Positions 62,506 to 64,000 of a DNA stretch of 64,000 bases are shown here, piece after piece. The notes beneath the pieces were generated by a model. That model did no database searches and had not been told where the DNA came from. It saw nothing but the letters and a program-made list of their open reading frames with translations. The DNA comes from Neorhizobium alkalisoli (GTDB taxonomy: Bacteria; Pseudomonadota; Alphaproteobacteria; Rhizobiales; Rhizobiaceae), in assembly GCF_007829835.1 (NCBI RefSeq), contig NZ_VIWP01000017.1, forward strand, positions 21,535-85,534, given 5' to 3'. Each line of letters starts with the position of its first letter. Within the stretch, counting starts at the first letter, position 1. A program made the position numbers and the translations under genes.

Positions 62506-63411
62506 TCACAGGATCAGTCGAGCTGCCGCCGCGCCGATGGCACCGGGGAAACTCAGAATGACAACTGCCATCAGAATTTGGGTCGAGCCGATGTCATCGG
62601 TCCTGTGGAACGTCCATAGGCAATAGGCGCTGATCAAACCGGCGATCAAATAACCGGGCAGGGTGAAGCGGACGAAGGCATGCCAACTCGGTGTACCCTC
62701 AGCGAGATCATGGCTCCCCTTGAAAGACAAGGCATAAACGAAGCTGTGCATCACAGCCAGCGATGCGGCGATGATGATCAGGGCGTGCCAAGGTGTCATT
62801 TTGTATGAAAGCAGGATCATTTCCTCTGTGGGCGCGACGTTGAGGTTGAGGAACAGAGCACCGACCGCCATCAAGAACAGCTCCCCGGCGTAACTTGTCT
62901 CACGTTCATGGACAGGGTCGTCATCATCGTCATCTTTGTCGTCATCATCATCCGACTGCCCGCCGAGCTGGCTTCGACCCAACATCGCACCGATACTCGC
63001 AGGGACGGCCTGGAGCGCGATCATACCGATAATTTCGTGCGCTGACTGGTCCTGCTTGATGACCCCCATCGCGACCAGGATGAGTGTGCTGGATACGATA
63101 CCCAAGGCGTAGGCAATGCTTGCATCGCGGATAGCTTGCCGCCACGTCGACGTCTCTTCGAAACCGACCCTGTCAGAGAGGATTATCAACAGAGGGATGT
63201 TGACGAGAAGCAGGAGCAGGAGACGGCTGCGGTCCATGTAAACGCCCAATTCCCACATCTCCATTGTCATGAGCATGGGCAGAGCGAAGAGGAGGGCACC
63301 GGCGATACCGCGCGCAATCCCTGCGAAAAACTTGCTTTTGTCGAAATCCCGGCGCGTTGTCGCGATAGCCAATGCCGCCTTCCCTCTATGCGAAAAATTC
63401 CCACCAACCAT
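62506..63411 (-). CDS. TIGR02587/DUF2391 integral membrane protein
   Basis: A 301-residue protein with seven to eight membrane helices. Recognisable parts are FAGIARGIAGALLFALPMLM, TMEMWELGVYMD, GELFLMAVGALFLNLNVAPT and LPGYLIAGLISAYCLW. A loop near residues 153-164 is made almost only of Asp (SDDDDDKDDDDDD), which could bind divalent cations. It forms a two-gene unit with the TIGR02588-like gene. The start is uncertain: ATG 63411 has no good ribosome-binding site and the first membrane helix begins near residue 28. Function unknown. Confidence 0.8.
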   Translation of the reverse strand: MVGGNFSHRGKAALAIATTRRDFDKSKFFAGIARGIAGALLFALPMLMTMEMWELGVYMDRSRLLLLLLVNIPLLIILSDRVGFEETSTWRQAIRDASIAYALGIVSSTLILVAMGVIKQDQSAHEIIGMIALQAVPASIGAMLGRSQLGGQSDDDDDKDDDDDDPVHERETSYAGELFLMAVGALFLNLNVAPTEEMILLSYKMTPWHALIIIAASLAVMHSFVYALSFKGSHDLAEGTPSWHAFVRFTLPGYLIAGLISAYCLWTFHRTDDIGSTQILMAVVILSFPGAIGAAAARLIL

Positions 63412-63523
63412 AAATAGAGGCTACGCCGTTGAGGACCAGGGCGCTTGCAGCCGACGCGCGGCTAGGGTTGAGCAGAGCGAGCGCTGCTGAAAAAAGGGCT
63501 GTCATGGATATCAGCATCGACAT
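63386..63523 (-). CDS. possible 45-residue exported peptide
   Basis: A short frame (MSMLISMTALFSAALALLNP, then SRASAASALVLNGVASIYGW) looks like a signal peptide followed by a short hydrophobic tail, and overlaps the start of the TIGR02587-like gene. Ribosome-binding sequence is weak. It could be a leader peptide or chance. Confidence 0.25.
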   Translation of the reverse strand: MSMLISMTALFSAALALLNPSRASAASALVLNGVASIYGWWEFFA

Positions 63524-63564
63524 GGCCTCGTTCAGCCTCCCTCTGTGATCGGGTCAGCGCTCAT

Positions 63565-63858
63565 TCAATCATTCTGGTTTGGGATTTCCAGCTCCATCAG
63601 CATGGGCGCATGGTCGCTTGTATTTGGCCAACTGCGTGGTTTCCATCGGACACGGGCAGACCTCAGCCAGGGCTTTATGGCAGGCGACAGGAGGAAATGA
63701 TCAATACGCAGTCCGGCATCGCGTTCAAAGCTGTTCCGCCAATATTTCCAGAACGTGTAGACGCGCTTAGTTGGATGAAGGTGACGAATGGCGTCCGTCC
63801 ATCCTTGTTCGAGCAGGTCAGAATAGGCTTTGCGGACGTCCGGCCGAAAAAGGTGACC
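63565..63858 (-). pseudogene. C-terminal fragment of an exonuclease III paralogue
   Basis: The minus strand encodes LFRPDVRKAYSDLLEQGWTD, then HLHPTKRVYTFWKYWRNSFE, RDAGLRIDHFLLSPAI and NTSDHAPMLMELEI. This is the last 95 or so residues of an ExoIII close to, but distinct from, the full copy at 30125-30907. Homology stops abruptly at about 63858, where unrelated sequence begins. The N-terminal two thirds, including the catalytic Glu region, is missing. Confidence 0.85.
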
Positions 63859-64000
63859 TGAGCCCCTGAACTTCCTCCAGATTTTGGTAGAGTCCGTCGT
63901 ATCAATGCACTGAGACCGAACCTTGGACCGCCGGAAGCTGGAGTTTTCCGGCTTTGATCACGATGGCTGGCTGGTTGTGCCACCGGGATTATGCAGGTCA
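63859..64000. mobile_element. possible insertion-sequence end
   Basis: Sequence beginning TGAGCCCCTGAACTTCCTCC replaces the expected exonuclease III reading frame exactly at the break point. IS3-like elements often start with TG and interrupt genes this way. No transposase is visible in the 142 bases before the window ends, so the element is inferred from the sharp break. Confidence 0.4.

Noticed and set aside
63675..63983. Minus-strand frame spanning the exonuclease III fragment and the right edge
   Set aside because: The exonuclease homology is in another frame; this frame joins unrelated sequence across the break and has no domain.
1..64000. CRISPR array, tRNA, rRNA or replication origin
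   Set aside because: No regularly spaced repeats, tRNA cloverleaf, rRNA sequence or repABC genes were recognised by eye; a dedicated tRNA or CRISPR scan could still find something small.

Overview
The window reads as accessory DNA from an alphaproteobacterium of the Rhizobiales, most like Rhizobium, Agrobacterium or Sinorhizobium. The evidence is the high G+C coding style, BA14K-type secreted proteins, a LigD gene beside two tandem Ku genes, a NolR-like ArsR regulator, DUF982 and many short stress-type genes. No rRNA, tRNA, replication or conjugation gene was recognised, so a plasmid, chromid or chromosomal island cannot be told apart. The left edge cuts a CHASE3-GAF sensor gene; the right edge lies in what may be an insertion sequence.

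Layout. (1) 1-9.4 kb: signalling and hydrolases. There is a partial CHASE3-GAF sensor, an alpha/beta hydrolase whose nucleophile Ser is Ala, overlapping by one base with a PAS histidine kinase, a stand-alone receiver, an MFS exporter beside a frameshifted AraC gene, an exported metallo-beta-lactamase-fold hydrolase and two more alpha/beta hydrolases. (2) 9.7-15.8 kb: sugar metabolism, with a membrane PQQ glucose dehydrogenase and two convergent GH13 enzymes (trehalose-synthase-like and alpha-glucosidase). (3) 16.6-20.4 kb: paoABC-type periplasmic aldehyde oxidoreductase, followed by an MgtC-like protein and an ArsR regulator. (4) 22-35.6 kb: a dense run of small stress-type genes (DUF3597, PPC/DUF296, PNPOx-like, BA14K, Rmf-like, small membrane proteins) with msrA, a sorbosone-dehydrogenase-like PQQ enzyme and an exonuclease III. 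(5) 35.6-37.2 kb: an IS66 remnant and AT-rich DNA with a candidate small RNA. (6) 37.3-47.4 kb: a diguanylate cyclase, a non-homologous end-joining block (ligD, ku, ku) and further stress proteins. (7) 47.5-52.8 kb: an acetyltransferase, a Na+/H+ antiporter coupled to a YdeP/FdhF-type molybdoenzyme, and a catalase-family protein. (8) 53-63.9 kb: a receiver protein, cell-envelope proteins, oxidoreductases, a DEDDh exonuclease, DUF982, a TIGR02587/TIGR02588 pair and a truncated exonuclease III paralogue.

The unifying signal is regulatory. At least thirteen sites fit GGAAC-N16/17-NGTT, the promoter of EcfG-type general-stress sigma factors. Twelve lie at suitable distance and orientation before a start codon (about 10-60 bases, mostly 26-57); the thirteenth faces a C-rich hairpin that may be a stress-induced small RNA. 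The genes behind them include the PPC/exonuclease III operon and the ligD operon, the DUF2231/sorbosone-dehydrogenase operon, and many envelope and small membrane proteins. My reading is that much of 16-47 kb is a general-stress regulon covering DNA end repair, redox, envelope and ribosome-related functions. Whether it is really EcfG-controlled is inference from motif and position.
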